The notes beneath the pieces are model-generated. The model ran no database searches. It saw only the letters and a list, made by a program, of their open reading frames with translations, and was not told the DNA's origin. Source: Bacteroidota bacterium (GTDB taxonomy: Bacteria > Bacteroidota > Bacteroidia > Bacteroidales > Bacteroidaceae). From it: DNA of 64,000 bases. The DNA is taken from NCBI GenBank assembly GCA_023426145.1, contig JAFABG010000031.1:173951-237950 (forward strand), in the 5' to 3' direction. Below are positions 28,823 to 38,235 of the stretch, in pieces. The stretch's first letter is position 1. Each line of letters opens with the position of its first letter. A program made the position numbers and the translations under genes.

Positions 28823-30241
28823 ATGTCTACAGAATTATTCTCTACCCTGCCTTATAAAGTGGCAGATATTACGCTTGCGGACTTCGGACGCAAGGAAATC
28901 GATTTGGCAGAAAAAGAAATGCCTGGCCTGATGGCTCTTCGCGAAAAGTATGGAGAATCCAAACCATTGAAAGGTGCTCGAATTATGGGATCATTGCATA
29001 TGACCATTCAGACTGCCGTATTGATAGAAACGCTAGTTGCATTAGGGGCTGAAGTTCGCTGGTGCTCTTGTAATATATATTCTACACAAGATCATGCAGC
29101 TGCTGCAATTGCTGCTTCAGGTGTGGCTGTATTTGCTTGGAAGGGTGAAACGCTGGCCGATTACTGGTGGTGTACATTGCAAGCATTAAGTTTTGCTGGA
29201 GGAAAGGGCCCTAACGTAATTGTTGATGATGGTGGTGACGCTACAATGATGATTCACGTTGGTTATGATGCTGAAAGTGATGCTGCAGTCTTGGATAAAG
29301 AAGTTCATGCTGAAGATGAGATTGAGCTCAATGCTATTTTAAAGAAAGTATTGGCAGAGGATAAAACGCGTTGGCATCGTGTGGCTGAAGAAATGCGTGG
29401 TGTATCTGAAGAAACGACTACAGGTGTACACCGTTTGTATCAGATGCAGGAAGAGGGAAAACTTTTGTTCCCGGCATTTAATGTGAACGATTCTGTGACT
29501 AAATCTAAGTTTGATAATCTTTATGGTTGCCGCGAATCGTTGGCCGACGGAATCAAGAGAGCTACAGATGTGATGATAGCAGGAAAAGTAGTAGTTGTTT
29601 GTGGCTACGGGGATGTTGGTAAGGGATGTTCTCATTCTATGCGTTCTTATGGAGCACGCGTTTTAGTGACTGAAGTAGATCCGATTTGTGCATTGCAAGC
29701 CGCAATGGAAGGTTTTGAAGTTGTGACCATGGAAGAGGCTTGCACAGAAGGGAATATCTTTGTGACAACTACCGGTAATATCGATATTATACGTATTGAT
29801 CATATGGAGAAAATGAAAGATCAAGCGATTGTTTGTAACATCGGACATTTCGACAATGAGATTCAAGTTGATGCTTTGAAGCATTACCCTGGCATTAAAT
29901 GTGTAAACATCAAGCCTCAAGTTGATCGCTATTATTTCCCCGACGGACATAGCATTCTGTTGTTGGCTGACGGTCGTCTAGTGAATTTGGGTTGTGCAAC
30001 AGGACATCCTTCGTTTGTTATGAGTAACTCTTTCACTAACCAGACATTAGCTCAGATTGAGTTGTTTAACAAGCAATATGAAGTAAATGTATACCGCTTA
30101 CCAAAGCACCTGGATGAAGAAGTCGCTCGTTTACATCTTGAAAAAATCGGTGTGAAATTGACAAAACTGACTACTGAACAAGCTGCCTATATCGGCGTAT
30201 CCGTAGATGGACCTTATAAGGCTGAACATTATAGATACTAA
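28823..30241 (+). CDS. ahcY: Adenosylhomocysteinase
   Basis: A 472-residue enzyme that reversibly splits S-adenosylhomocysteine into homocysteine and adenosine using bound NAD. The catalytic region DDGGD and the NAD-binding VVVCGYGDVGKG are intact, and the C-terminal KAEHYRY carries the conserved Lys and Tyr that complete the NAD site of the partner subunit. The start MSTELFSTL is preferred over an ATG at 28811 because it matches the family start. It is monocistronic behind a good promoter. The product fits methyl-cycle recycling together with the adenosine-kinase-like protein upstream. Confidence 0.97.
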   Translation: MSTELFSTLPYKVADITLADFGRKEIDLAEKEMPGLMALREKYGESKPLKGARIMGSLHMTIQTAVLIETLVALGAEVRWCSCNIYSTQDHAAAAIAASGVAVFAWKGETLADYWWCTLQALSFAGGKGPNVIVDDGGDATMMIHVGYDAESDAAVLDKEVHAEDEIELNAILKKVLAEDKTRWHRVAEEMRGVSEETTTGVHRLYQMQEEGKLLFPAFNVNDSVTKSKFDNLYGCRESLADGIKRATDVMIAGKVVVVCGYGDVGKGCSHSMRSYGARVLVTEVDPICALQAAMEGFEVVTMEEACTEGNIFVTTTGNIDIIRIDHMEKMKDQAIVCNIGHFDNEIQVDALKHYPGIKCVNIKPQVDRYYFPDGHSILLLADGRLVNLGCATGHPSFVMSNSFTNQTLAQIELFNKQYEVNVYRLPKHLDEEVARLHLEKIGVKLTKLTTEQAAYIGVSVDGPYKAEHYRY

Positions 30242-30288
30242 TACAAAGAGGATGTGTAAAAAGTTGAAGTTTACTGTCTTTTAGATGC

Positions 30289-30343
30289 GGATGACGCAGA
30301 TAACGTGAGGTTTCCATCTATACTCGTGTTATCGGCGTCATTC
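30289..30343. repeat. Imperfect inverted repeat between ahcY and yfhO-like gene
   Basis: GGATGACGCAGATAACGTGA pairs, with a few mismatches, with TCGTGTTATCGGCGTCATTC across a 14-base loop. It has no following T run, so it is a weak terminator candidate and resembles a dispersed intergenic palindrome. Confidence 0.5.
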
Positions 30344-30407
30344 ACGTTTAAGAAATAGGATAGGTAGACTGGTTCTTGCACTGCATTCTTACTAATTTCT
30401 AATTGAT

Positions 30408-32942
30408 ATGAAAAAGTTCCTTCCCGACTTACTGGCTATTTTAGCCTTTATCATTCTTTCTTTTGCATATTTTTTTCCGGCAGATATCGAAGGGCGTATT
30501 CTGTTTCAGCATGATACAGTGGCTGGAGTGGGTGCAGGTCAAGAAGCTCAGGAATATCTTGAGCATACAGGAGAACGTACTCGTTGGACAAACTCTTTAT
30601 TTGGAGGTATGCCCACCTATCAGATGTCTCCAAGTTATGACTCTACTAAGCCTTTGAAATGGATAGAAAACATTTATCATTTGTATCTCCCATCATACGT
30701 GGTGTTGACTTTCATTATGATGCTAGGTTTCTATATCCTTCTGCGTGCCTTTGGAATGTCTGTCTGGCTATCTGCCTTAGGGGGGATTATATGGGCCTTC
30801 TCTTCCTATTTCTTTATTCTCATATCGGCGGGACATATTTGGAAGTTTGTAACCTTGGCCTATATTCCGCCTACGATTGCGGGAATGGTGTTGGCTTATC
30901 GTAAGAAATATTTGTTAGGAGGGATTGTTACTGCTTTCTTTATCGCTCTTCAGATTCAGTCTAACCACATACAGATGAGCTATTATTTCATGTTTGTGAT
31001 TCTATTTTTTGTAGGAGCTTATTTTGAAGATGCTTACAAGAAGAAAGAGCTACCCCATTTCTTCAAGGCAAGTGCGATTCTTTTTTTGGCAGCGGTAATA
31101 GGGGTGTGTGCTAATCTCTCGAACTTATATCACACTTATGAGTATAGTAAAGAGACTATGCGTGGGAAGAGTGAATTAAAACAAGAAGGGACGACTGCTA
31201 ATGAAACGAGTAGTGGGCTGGATCGTAGCTATATCACCAATTGGAGCTATGGCATTGGTGAGACTCTCACTTTGTTAGTTCCGAATGCCAAAGGAGGAGG
31301 ATCCTCAACACCTTTATCGCAGAACGAAACAGCCATGGCAAAAGCGAATCCAGTGTATAGCAGTCTTTATTCACAAATAACACCTTACTTTGGTGACCAA
31401 CCATGGACAGCGGGTCCTGTATATGTGGGAGCATTTGTCATGTTCTTATTTGTTCTAGGTTGCTTTATTGTTAAAGGACCCCTCAAATGGGCACTGCTAG
31501 GGGCTACCATTTTTTCTATTCTTCTGGCATGGGGAAAGAACTTTATGGGCTTAACCGATTTCTTCATCGACTATATTCCGATGTACAACAAATTTCGGGC
31601 AGTATCCTCTATTCTCGTTATAGCTGAATTTACGATTCCTCTTTTGGCGATTTTTACGTTGAAGACTCTACTTGATAAACCTGAACTTTTAAAGCAGAAA
31701 GAACATCGAACTGGACTTATTCTTACACTAGTGTTCACTGTTGGAGTTACGCTTGTTTTAGCAATTGCTCCGAGTGTTTTCTTTTCTAGCTTTAGTTCAA
31801 CTCAAGAGATGACTGCTTTGCAACAGGGACTTCCAGCGGAACATCTAGCTCCAGTGTTGGCTAGTCTTAAAGAAATGCGTGAGGCTATAGTTGTTTCGGA
31901 TGCTTGGCGTAGTTTCTTTATTATAGTAGTTGGCTGTTGTCTGTTGTTCTTATACCAGCAGAAGAAGTTGAAAGCTCCATTCACAGTAGCGGGCATTGTG
32001 CTTTTGTGTTTGATTGATATGTGGACAGTCAATAAGCGCTATTTGCATGATGACCAGTTTGTTTCAAAATCACAGCAAACAGGAGCGTTTGTTAAAACAA
32101 AAACGGACGAAATTATTCTTCAGGACACTGCATTAGATTATCGTGTGTTGAACTTTGTTGGATTTCCTAGTAATACGTTTAACGAAAATAACACCTCTTA
32201 TTGGCATAAAAGTGTAGGCGGTTATCATGCAGCTAAGTTGCGTCGCTATCAAGAAATGATCGATTATCATATCACACCGGAAATGAAAGAAGCCTATCAG
32301 CAAGTTGCTGCCGCTGGAGGAGTAATGGATAGCGTAGATGCCTCAAAATTCCGCGTGCTGAATATGCTGAATACGAAGTATTTTATTTTTCCTGCTGGAC
32401 AACAAGGGCAAACTATTCCGATTGAGAACCCTTATGCCTATGGAAATGCTTGGTTTGTTGACAACGTGAAATATGTTAATGATGCTAATGAGGAGATAGA
32501 AGCACTCAATGAAATTACGCCGACAGAAGTTGCTGTAGTTGATGCTAATTTTAAGGATAAGCTAAAAGCTGTGACCGATACCTATAAAGACTCTTTGTCT
32601 ACTGTTCGTTTGACTAGCTACGAGCCGAATCGTTTGGTATATACAACTTCTTCAGCTAAAGATGGCGTCGTCGTCTTCTCCGAGGTGTATTATCCGGGAT
32701 GGCAGGCAACTATTGATGGGCAGCCGGTGGATATTGCACGAGCAGATTATATTCTTCGTGCGATGCATGTTCCGGCAGGAAAGCATACGATTGAGATGTG
32801 GTTTGATCCTCAAAGCTTGCATATGACAGAAAGTATTGCGTATGCATCATTAGCTTTGTTGTTGATTGGAGTGATGGTTTTGGTGTGGTTTAGTAAAAAG
32901 AAACTTGGTGTAAAAAACGATGGAGGGGAGTCGCACTCTTAA
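30408..32942 (+). CDS. YfhO-family integral membrane protein
   Basis: An 844-residue multi-spanning protein. The N-terminal half has many hydrophobic segments (for example LLAILAFIILSFAYFF and YVVLTFIMMLGFYILL), with a loop containing FQHDTVAGVGAGQEA and WTNSLFGGMPTYQ, a conserved YfhO pattern that holds an acidic residue like that of GT-C glycosyltransferases. The C-terminal part from about 560 is soluble and beta-rich (VVFSEVYYPGWQATIDG), then one last membrane segment at about 815-835. YfhO proteins are linked to glycosylation of envelope polymers in Firmicutes; in Bacteroides the acceptor is unknown. It is monocistronic and ends at a strong terminator. Confidence 0.85.
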   Translation: MKKFLPDLLAILAFIILSFAYFFPADIEGRILFQHDTVAGVGAGQEAQEYLEHTGERTRWTNSLFGGMPTYQMSPSYDSTKPLKWIENIYHLYLPSYVVLTFIMMLGFYILLRAFGMSVWLSALGGIIWAFSSYFFILISAGHIWKFVTLAYIPPTIAGMVLAYRKKYLLGGIVTAFFIALQIQSNHIQMSYYFMFVILFFVGAYFEDAYKKKELPHFFKASAILFLAAVIGVCANLSNLYHTYEYSKETMRGKSELKQEGTTANETSSGLDRSYITNWSYGIGETLTLLVPNAKGGGSSTPLSQNETAMAKANPVYSSLYSQITPYFGDQPWTAGPVYVGAFVMFLFVLGCFIVKGPLKWALLGATIFSILLAWGKNFMGLTDFFIDYIPMYNKFRAVSSILVIAEFTIPLLAIFTLKTLLDKPELLKQKEHRTGLILTLVFTVGVTLVLAIAPSVFFSSFSSTQEMTALQQGLPAEHLAPVLASLKEMREAIVVSDAWRSFFIIVVGCCLLFLYQQKKLKAPFTVAGIVLLCLIDMWTVNKRYLHDDQFVSKSQQTGAFVKTKTDEIILQDTALDYRVLNFVGFPSNTFNENNTSYWHKSVGGYHAAKLRRYQEMIDYHITPEMKEAYQQVAAAGGVMDSVDASKFRVLNMLNTKYFIFPAGQQGQTIPIENPYAYGNAWFVDNVKYVNDANEEIEALNEITPTEVAVVDANFKDKLKAVTDTYKDSLSTVRLTSYEPNRLVYTTSSAKDGVVVFSEVYYPGWQATIDGQPVDIARADYILRAMHVPAGKHTIEMWFDPQSLHMTESIAYASLALLLIGVMVLVWFSKKKLGVKNDGGESHS

Positions 32943-32981
32943 TTTAAATATAGAATAGACTAACATCAATCGATGAATATA

Positions 32982-33024
32982 TAAAAAGCGGTTCTCCTTG
33001 TAAATAGGGAGAACCGCTTTTTAT
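32982..33024 (+). terminator. Terminator of the yfhO-like gene
   Basis: AAAAGCGGTTCTCC (32984-32997) pairs with GGAGAACCGCTTTT around a ten-base loop and is followed by T residues. Confidence 0.8.
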
Positions 33025-33068
33025 ATGGTTTCAAATGTAGACATTTAAGTCTTATATAGATGCTAGAT

Positions 33069-33156
33069 TTGGTGACATTATCATGTCATCATAGTGACAC
33101 TATAGGTCGTAATTAGTGTCTCTATAAGGGTAGGATAGTGTCACTGTAATTCTGGA
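33069..33156. repeat. Four tandem 22-bp imperfect repeats
   Basis: Units start at 33069, 33091, 33113 and 33135, exactly 22 bp apart. Their first 15 bases are ttggtgacattatca, atagtgacactatag, ttagtgtctctataa and atagtgtcactgtaa. Each is built on a palindromic core close to TAGTGACACTA. They lie between the convergent 3' ends of the yfhO-like gene and upp. The flanking 22-mers do not match. Confidence 0.75.
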
Positions 33157-33165
33157 GTCTTTATA

Positions 33166-33819
33166 TTATTCTTTTTCTCCGAAAGCAAGGTCGCCTGCAT
33201 CGCCTAATCCCGGAACAATATAAGAGTGAGAGTTGATCTCAGGGTCGATAGCGGCGCACCAGATTGTTGTGATCTCTTCAGGGAATACACTTGTAATGTG
33301 ATCAATTGCATTTTGACTCGCAATAATTGAAGCAACATGGATCTCTGCGGGGTGTCCTTTGGTGAGCATAGCTTGGTAACTAAGTTCCATGCTACCGCCT
33401 GTTGCTAGCATAGGGTCAGTGATAATTAATGTTTTATCGTCAATACGTGGAGACGCTATATATTCGATGTGTATATCAAATTTAAGCGTGTCCTTATATT
33501 TGCGATAAGCTGAAACAAAAGCATTTTCTGCTCCATCGAAATAGCTTAGAAAACCTTGGTGAAAAGGTAGCCCAGCGCGAAGAATGGTACTGATGACAAG
33601 ATTATTGTCTGGGGTGCTTACTGGAGCAATGCCCAGTGGAGTTTGGATGTTTTTTACTGAGTACTTAAATTCTTTACTCATCTCATAAGCCATAATTTCA
33701 CCGATGCGTTCGATGTTGCGGCGGAAACGTAGGCGGTCGTTCTGAACTTCTACATTTCTGATCTCGGATATGTACTGGTTTAGAATCGAATTTGTTTGGC
33801 TAAAATCAATTACTTTCAT
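33166..33819 (-). CDS. upp: Uracil phosphoribosyltransferase
   Basis: A 217-residue pyrimidine-salvage enzyme joining uracil and PRPP to give UMP. The PRPP-binding loop is LIITDPMLATGGSM, and the uracil-binding C-terminal segment includes YIVPGLGDAGDLAFG. Length and motifs are those of Upp. It is monocistronic on the minus strand and divergent from pckA. The tandem 22-bp repeats begin 10 bp after its stop codon. Confidence 0.97.
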   Translation of the reverse strand: MKVIDFSQTNSILNQYISEIRNVEVQNDRLRFRRNIERIGEIMAYEMSKEFKYSVKNIQTPLGIAPVSTPDNNLVISTILRAGLPFHQGFLSYFDGAENAFVSAYRKYKDTLKFDIHIEYIASPRIDDKTLIITDPMLATGGSMELSYQAMLTKGHPAEIHVASIIASQNAIDHITSVFPEEITTIWCAAIDPEINSHSYIVPGLGDAGDLAFGEKE

Positions 33820-34100
33820 ATTATAGTTTAATCATAATTTAATCTCATTTTCATAGCTTTGTCGGCTAATCGACCTGCAAAGTAAACGATAATCTTTCAA
33901 ATTGCAATATTCAGTTTGCAGATATTGTTAGGAATTTATAAAAGAACCGGGATTAGGGAAAAATTTCTTTAATAGCTTCTTCGTTTTCAAAGAAAGTATT
34001 ACTTTTGTACTCGGAATTACAAGGAGATGCCCATTCCTCCTGTTTGTTAGGGTAAAAAGAGATAATAAAACGAAATACCAATTTAAATTAATTCAAAAAA

Positions 34101-35708
34101 ATGGCAAATTTAGATTTAAGCAAGTACGGTATCACAGGTGTGACCGAGATTGTGCACAATCCGTCTTATGACGTTTTGTTCGCTGAAGAAACAAAACCAG
34201 GTTTGGAAGGTTTTGAAAAAGGTCAGGTAACTAACATGGGCGCTGTAAACGTAATGACTGGCGTTTATACAGGACGTTCTCCTAAAGATAAATTCTTCGT
34301 AAAAGATGAGACCAGCGAAAATACAGTATGGTGGACCTCAGAAGAATACAAAAACGACAACAAACCAGTTGACGCAAAATGTTGGGCAGCAGTGAAAGAT
34401 TTGGCAACTAAAGAACTTTCTAACAAAAGATTGTATGTTGTTGATGCTTTCTGTGGAGCTAACGAAAACTCTCGCTTGAAATTGCGCTTCATCATGGAAG
34501 TAGCATGGCAGGCACACTTCGTAACAAACATGTTCATCCGTCCTACTGCTGAAGAATTGGCAAGCTTTGGTGAACCTGATTTTGTTATCATGAACGCTTC
34601 TAAGGCTAAAGTTGAAAACTATAAAGAACTTGGCTTGAACTCAGAAACAGCAGTTGTATTCAACTTGACTGAAAAGATTCAGGTAATTCTTAATACTTGG
34701 TATGGTGGTGAAATGAAGAAAGGTATGTTCTCTTACATGAACTACTTGTTGCCTTTGAACGGTATGGCTTCTATGCACTGCTCTGCTAACACTGATAAAG
34801 AAGGCAAGAGCTCAGCAATCTTCTTCGGTTTGTCTGGTACAGGTAAGACTACTTTGTCTACTGACCCAAAACGTTTGTTGATTGGTGATGATGAACACGG
34901 ATGGGATGATGAAGGTGTATTCAACTTTGAAGGTGGTTGCTACGCTAAAGTTATCAACTTGGATAAAGAAAGCGAACCGGATATCTGGAATGCTATCAAA
35001 CGTGATGCTTTGTTGGAGAACTGTACAGTTAACGCTGAAGGTGAAATCAACTTTGCTGATAAATCAGTAACTGAAAATACTCGTGTTTCTTATCCTATCT
35101 ATCACATCGAAAATATCGTTAAACCGGTATCTAAAGGTCCTCACGCAAAACAAGTTATCTTCTTGTCTGCTGATGCATTCGGTGTATTGCCTCCAGTATC
35201 TATCTTGAACGCTGAGCAAACTCAATATTATTTCTTGTCTGGTTTCACGGCTAAATTGGCTGGTACAGAACGTGGTATTACTGAACCAACTCCTACTTTC
35301 TCTGCTTGTTTTGGTGCTGCTTTCTTGTCGCTTCACCCAACTAAATATGGTGAAGAATTAGTGAAGAAGATGGAAAAAACTGGTGCTAAAGCATACTTGG
35401 TTAACACAGGTTGGAATGGTTCTGGCAAGCGTATTTCTATCAAAGATACTCGTGGTATCATTGATGCTATCCTTGACGGCTCAATTGACAAAGCTCCTAC
35501 TAAGGTTATGCCTTACTTCGATTTTGTTGTTCCTACTGAACTTCCAGGTGTTGATCCTAAGATCCTTGATCCACGCGACACTTACGCTGCTGCTAGCGAA
35601 TGGGAAGTTAAAGCACAAGACTTGGCTGGACGTTTCATCAAGAACTTCGCTAAGTTTACTGGTAACGAAGCTGGTAAAGCTTTGGTTGCTGCTGGTCCAA
35701 GACTCTAA
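34101..35708 (+). CDS. pckA: Phosphoenolpyruvate carboxykinase (ATP)
   Basis: A 535-residue ATP-type PEP carboxykinase interconverting oxaloacetate and PEP. In Bacteroides it runs toward oxaloacetate and CO2 fixation during succinate and propionate fermentation. The P-loop is FFGLSGTGKTTLSTD, with the metal-binding LLIGDDEHGWDD after it, and the substrate-site motif YTGRSPKDKF near residue 54. Codon use is strongly restricted (many aac, gct and ggt codons), as in highly expressed genes. A -7 TACTTTTG at 34000-34007 lies about 94 bp upstream. It is monocistronic with a strong terminator. Confidence 0.98.
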   Translation: MANLDLSKYGITGVTEIVHNPSYDVLFAEETKPGLEGFEKGQVTNMGAVNVMTGVYTGRSPKDKFFVKDETSENTVWWTSEEYKNDNKPVDAKCWAAVKDLATKELSNKRLYVVDAFCGANENSRLKLRFIMEVAWQAHFVTNMFIRPTAEELASFGEPDFVIMNASKAKVENYKELGLNSETAVVFNLTEKIQVILNTWYGGEMKKGMFSYMNYLLPLNGMASMHCSANTDKEGKSSAIFFGLSGTGKTTLSTDPKRLLIGDDEHGWDDEGVFNFEGGCYAKVINLDKESEPDIWNAIKRDALLENCTVNAEGEINFADKSVTENTRVSYPIYHIENIVKPVSKGPHAKQVIFLSADAFGVLPPVSILNAEQTQYYFLSGFTAKLAGTERGITEPTPTFSACFGAAFLSLHPTKYGEELVKKMEKTGAKAYLVNTGWNGSGKRISIKDTRGIIDAILDGSIDKAPTKVMPYFDFVVPTELPGVDPKILDPRDTYAAASEWEVKAQDLAGRFIKNFAKFTGNEAGKALVAAGPRL

Positions 35709-35730
35709 TTTGTATATTAGATATAAAACC

Positions 35731-35762
35731 AAAAGCGGTTCCGAAAGGAACCGCTTTTTTTG
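35731..35762 (+). terminator. Terminator of pckA
   Basis: AAAAGCGGTTCC pairs with GGAACCGCTTTT around a four-base loop and is followed by T residues. Confidence 0.85.
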
Positions 35763-35808
35763 TTCTTTTACCTAGAATATTATTCTTTAGTATGTATTTC
35801 TCAGCATA

Positions 35809-35842
35809 AAAAAGCCCATCAGTAATTAACCGACGGGCTTTA
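35809..35842 (-). terminator. Terminator of typA
   Basis: AAAGCCC (35811-35817) pairs with GGGCTTT (35835-35841); on the minus strand it is followed by a long T run. It lies about 25 nt after the typA stop. Confidence 0.7.
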
Positions 35843-35864
35843 TGAGTATTTTATAAGTGCTTAC

Positions 35865-37664
35865 TTATGACTTGTTCGCACGTTTGCGCTCTGTTTCGTC
35901 TAGAATAACTTTACGCATACGCATAGCTTTTGGAGTAACTTCTACGTATTCGTCTTCTTTAATATATTCTAAAGCTTCTTCTAGTGAGAATTGTACAGGT
36001 GGAATCAAACGAACTTTATCATCCGATCCAGAAGCACGCATATTGGTAAGCTTCTTAGATTTTGTAACGTTGATAACCAAGTCGTTGTCGTGAGAGTGCT
36101 CTCCAACTACCTGACCTGCATATACATCGTCTTGTGGGAAGATGAAGAACTTACCACGATCTTGTAACTTGTCAATAGCATAGGCAAAAGCAGTACCTGC
36201 TTCCATTGCAATCATAGAACCATTGGTACGACGTTCGATATCTCCTTTGTGCGGTTGGTATTCTTTGAAACGGTGTGCCATGATAGCTTCACCAGCAGAA
36301 GCTGTAAGTACATTGGTACGAAGACCAATGATGCCACGAGAAGGCATATCGAATTCTAGGTTAATACGCTCACCTGTATTTTCCATTTTTATCATTTCAC
36401 CTTTACGGCGGGTAACCATATCGATAATCTTACTTGAATATTCTTCAGGTACGTTAATCGTCAATTCTTCAATAGGCTCGCATTTTACGCCGTCGATTTC
36501 CTTGAAAATAACTTGTGGCTGACCTACTTGCAATTCGTAACCTTCGCGACGCATGGTTTCAATCAATACAGAAAGGTGAAGTACACCACGACCAGAAACA
36601 ATCCATTTACCATCTTCCTCACTCTTTCTAACACGCAGAGCTAAGTTTTTATCCAACTCTTTTGTTAGACGATCATGGATGTGACGTGAAGTAACGAATT
36701 TACCATCTTTCCCGAAGAATGGAGAATCATTGATGGCAAAAAGCATACTCATTGTAGGCTCATCAATAGCGATTGGTGCTAAAGCTTCTGGATTTTCAAA
36801 ATCACAAACTGTATCTCCAATTTCGAAACCTTCGATGCCTACTAAAGCACAAATATCTCCAGAAGATACTTCGGTTGTTTTAACGCGACCTAATCCTTCG
36901 AATACGTGAAGTTCTTTAATCTTTGATTTCGTTGTTGTACCATTGCGTTTGGCAAGCGTAATATTCATACCTTCTTTCAAAACACCACGATGAACGCGAC
37001 CTACTGCAATACGTCCAGTATATGAAGAATAATCCAATGAAGTAATCAACATTTGTGGAGTTCCTTCAAGTTGTTCAGGAGCAGGGATATTCTCAATAAT
37101 AGAATCTAACAATGGTGTAATGCTTTCAGTTGGTTTTTGCCAATCAGTGCTCATCCAGTTGTTTTTAGCAGATCCGTAGATCACTGGAAAATCAAGTTGC
37201 TCTTCAGTAGCATTTAAGCTAAACATGAGGTCGAATACCATTTCATATACTTCGTCTGGACGACAGTTTGGTTTGTCGACCTTATTGACAACCACAATGG
37301 GTTTCAAGCCAATTTCAAGTGCTTTCTGAAGAACGAAGCGTGTTTGTGGCATCGGGCCTTCAAAAGCGTCGACTAACAAAATACAGCCATCAGCCATATT
37401 TAATACACGTTCAACTTCTCCACCGAAGTCGCTGTGCCCCGGAGTATCAATGATGTTAATTTTAGTACCGTTGTAGTTGATGGATACGTTTTTAGAAAGG
37501 ATCGTTATACCACGTTCACGCTCTAAGTCGTTGCTATCCAGGATAAGTTCACCACTATTTTGATTGCTGCGGAACAAATTGCCCGCTAACAACATCTTGT
37601 CAACCAGCGTTGTTTTCCCATGGTCGACATGGGCAATGATTGCAATGTTACGAATGTTTTGCAT
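35865..37664 (-). CDS. typA: Ribosome-associated GTPase TypA/BipA
   Basis: A 599-residue translational GTPase. G1 is AHVDHGKTTLVD, then RGITI (switch I region), DTPGHSDFGGEV (G3) and NKVDKP (G4), followed by EF-G-like domains and the BipA-specific C-terminal domain. It binds 70S ribosomes and is needed for growth under stress and for ribosome assembly in other bacteria. The MQNIRNIAI start is chosen; eight extra residues upstream (MSPNNRYY) are not family-like. It is monocistronic and divergent from rpsO. Confidence 0.97.
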   Translation of the reverse strand: MQNIRNIAIIAHVDHGKTTLVDKMLLAGNLFRSNQNSGELILDSNDLERERGITILSKNVSINYNGTKINIIDTPGHSDFGGEVERVLNMADGCILLVDAFEGPMPQTRFVLQKALEIGLKPIVVVNKVDKPNCRPDEVYEMVFDLMFSLNATEEQLDFPVIYGSAKNNWMSTDWQKPTESITPLLDSIIENIPAPEQLEGTPQMLITSLDYSSYTGRIAVGRVHRGVLKEGMNITLAKRNGTTTKSKIKELHVFEGLGRVKTTEVSSGDICALVGIEGFEIGDTVCDFENPEALAPIAIDEPTMSMLFAINDSPFFGKDGKFVTSRHIHDRLTKELDKNLALRVRKSEEDGKWIVSGRGVLHLSVLIETMRREGYELQVGQPQVIFKEIDGVKCEPIEELTINVPEEYSSKIIDMVTRRKGEMIKMENTGERINLEFDMPSRGIIGLRTNVLTASAGEAIMAHRFKEYQPHKGDIERRTNGSMIAMEAGTAFAYAIDKLQDRGKFFIFPQDDVYAGQVVGEHSHDNDLVINVTKSKKLTNMRASGSDDKVRLIPPVQFSLEEALEYIKEDEYVEVTPKAMRMRKVILDETERKRANKS

Positions 37665-37745
37665 ATAATACCTATTATTTGGCGACAAAGGTACGAAAAT
37701 AGGATTAGAAATAAATGCTATAAGAGCAATTTTTTCTTGTAAAAC

Positions 37746-37777
37746 GTTGGGTGTTATAAAGATAATATCTATCTTTG
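37746..37777 (+). promoter_or_regulatory. Bacteroides-type promoter of rpsO
   Basis: A -33 GTTG at 37746-37749 and a -7 TATCTTTG at 37770-37777 with 20 bp spacing, about 43 bp before the rpsO ATG. Confidence 0.65.
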
Positions 37778-37820
37778 CACGCTCAAAAGAATAATTTACT
37801 ATATAAAAATTCTAAAAATT

Positions 37821-38090
37821 ATGTATTTAGACGCAGCTAAAAAGCAAGAAATCTTCGGAAAGTACGGAAAGTCTAACACTGATACTGGCTCAGCTGAGGC
37901 GCAGATAGCTTTGTTTTCCTACCGTATTTCTCATCTGACTGAGCACCTTAAGCTCAACAGAAAAGATTATAGTACAGAAAGATCTCTAACAATGCTGGTA
38001 GGTAAACGTCGTCGTTTGCTAGATTACCTGAAGGCTAAAGATATCGAAAGATATCGTGCTATCATTAAAGAGCTTGGTTTGCGTAAGTAA
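37821..38090 (+). CDS. rpsO: 30S ribosomal protein uS15
   Basis: An 89-residue primary binder of 16S rRNA that nucleates the platform of the small subunit. It has the usual length and the family segments TGSAEAQIALFSYRI, LTEHLKLNRKDYSTERSL and KRRRLLDYL. It is a single-gene unit with its own promoter and terminator. pnp is not adjacent. Confidence 0.98.
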   Translation: MYLDAAKKQEIFGKYGKSNTDTGSAEAQIALFSYRISHLTEHLKLNRKDYSTERSLTMLVGKRRRLLDYLKAKDIERYRAIIKELGLRK

Positions 38091-38105
38091 TCTACTTACC
38101 GCGAA

Positions 38106-38143
38106 AAAAAAACCGTTTCTCCTATGGGGAAACGGTTTTTTTA
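38106..38143 (+). terminator. Terminator of rpsO
   Basis: AAAACCGTTTCTCC pairs with GGGGAAACGGTTTT around a short loop and is followed by T residues. Confidence 0.85.
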
Positions 38144-38235
38144 TTCTCTTAGAATTGTGATCATTTAAAGATTTTGTTATTTTTGCATCATAAATATGAT
38201 AAATCATCACCTTTGCTAATATAAAAGCTAACAAT

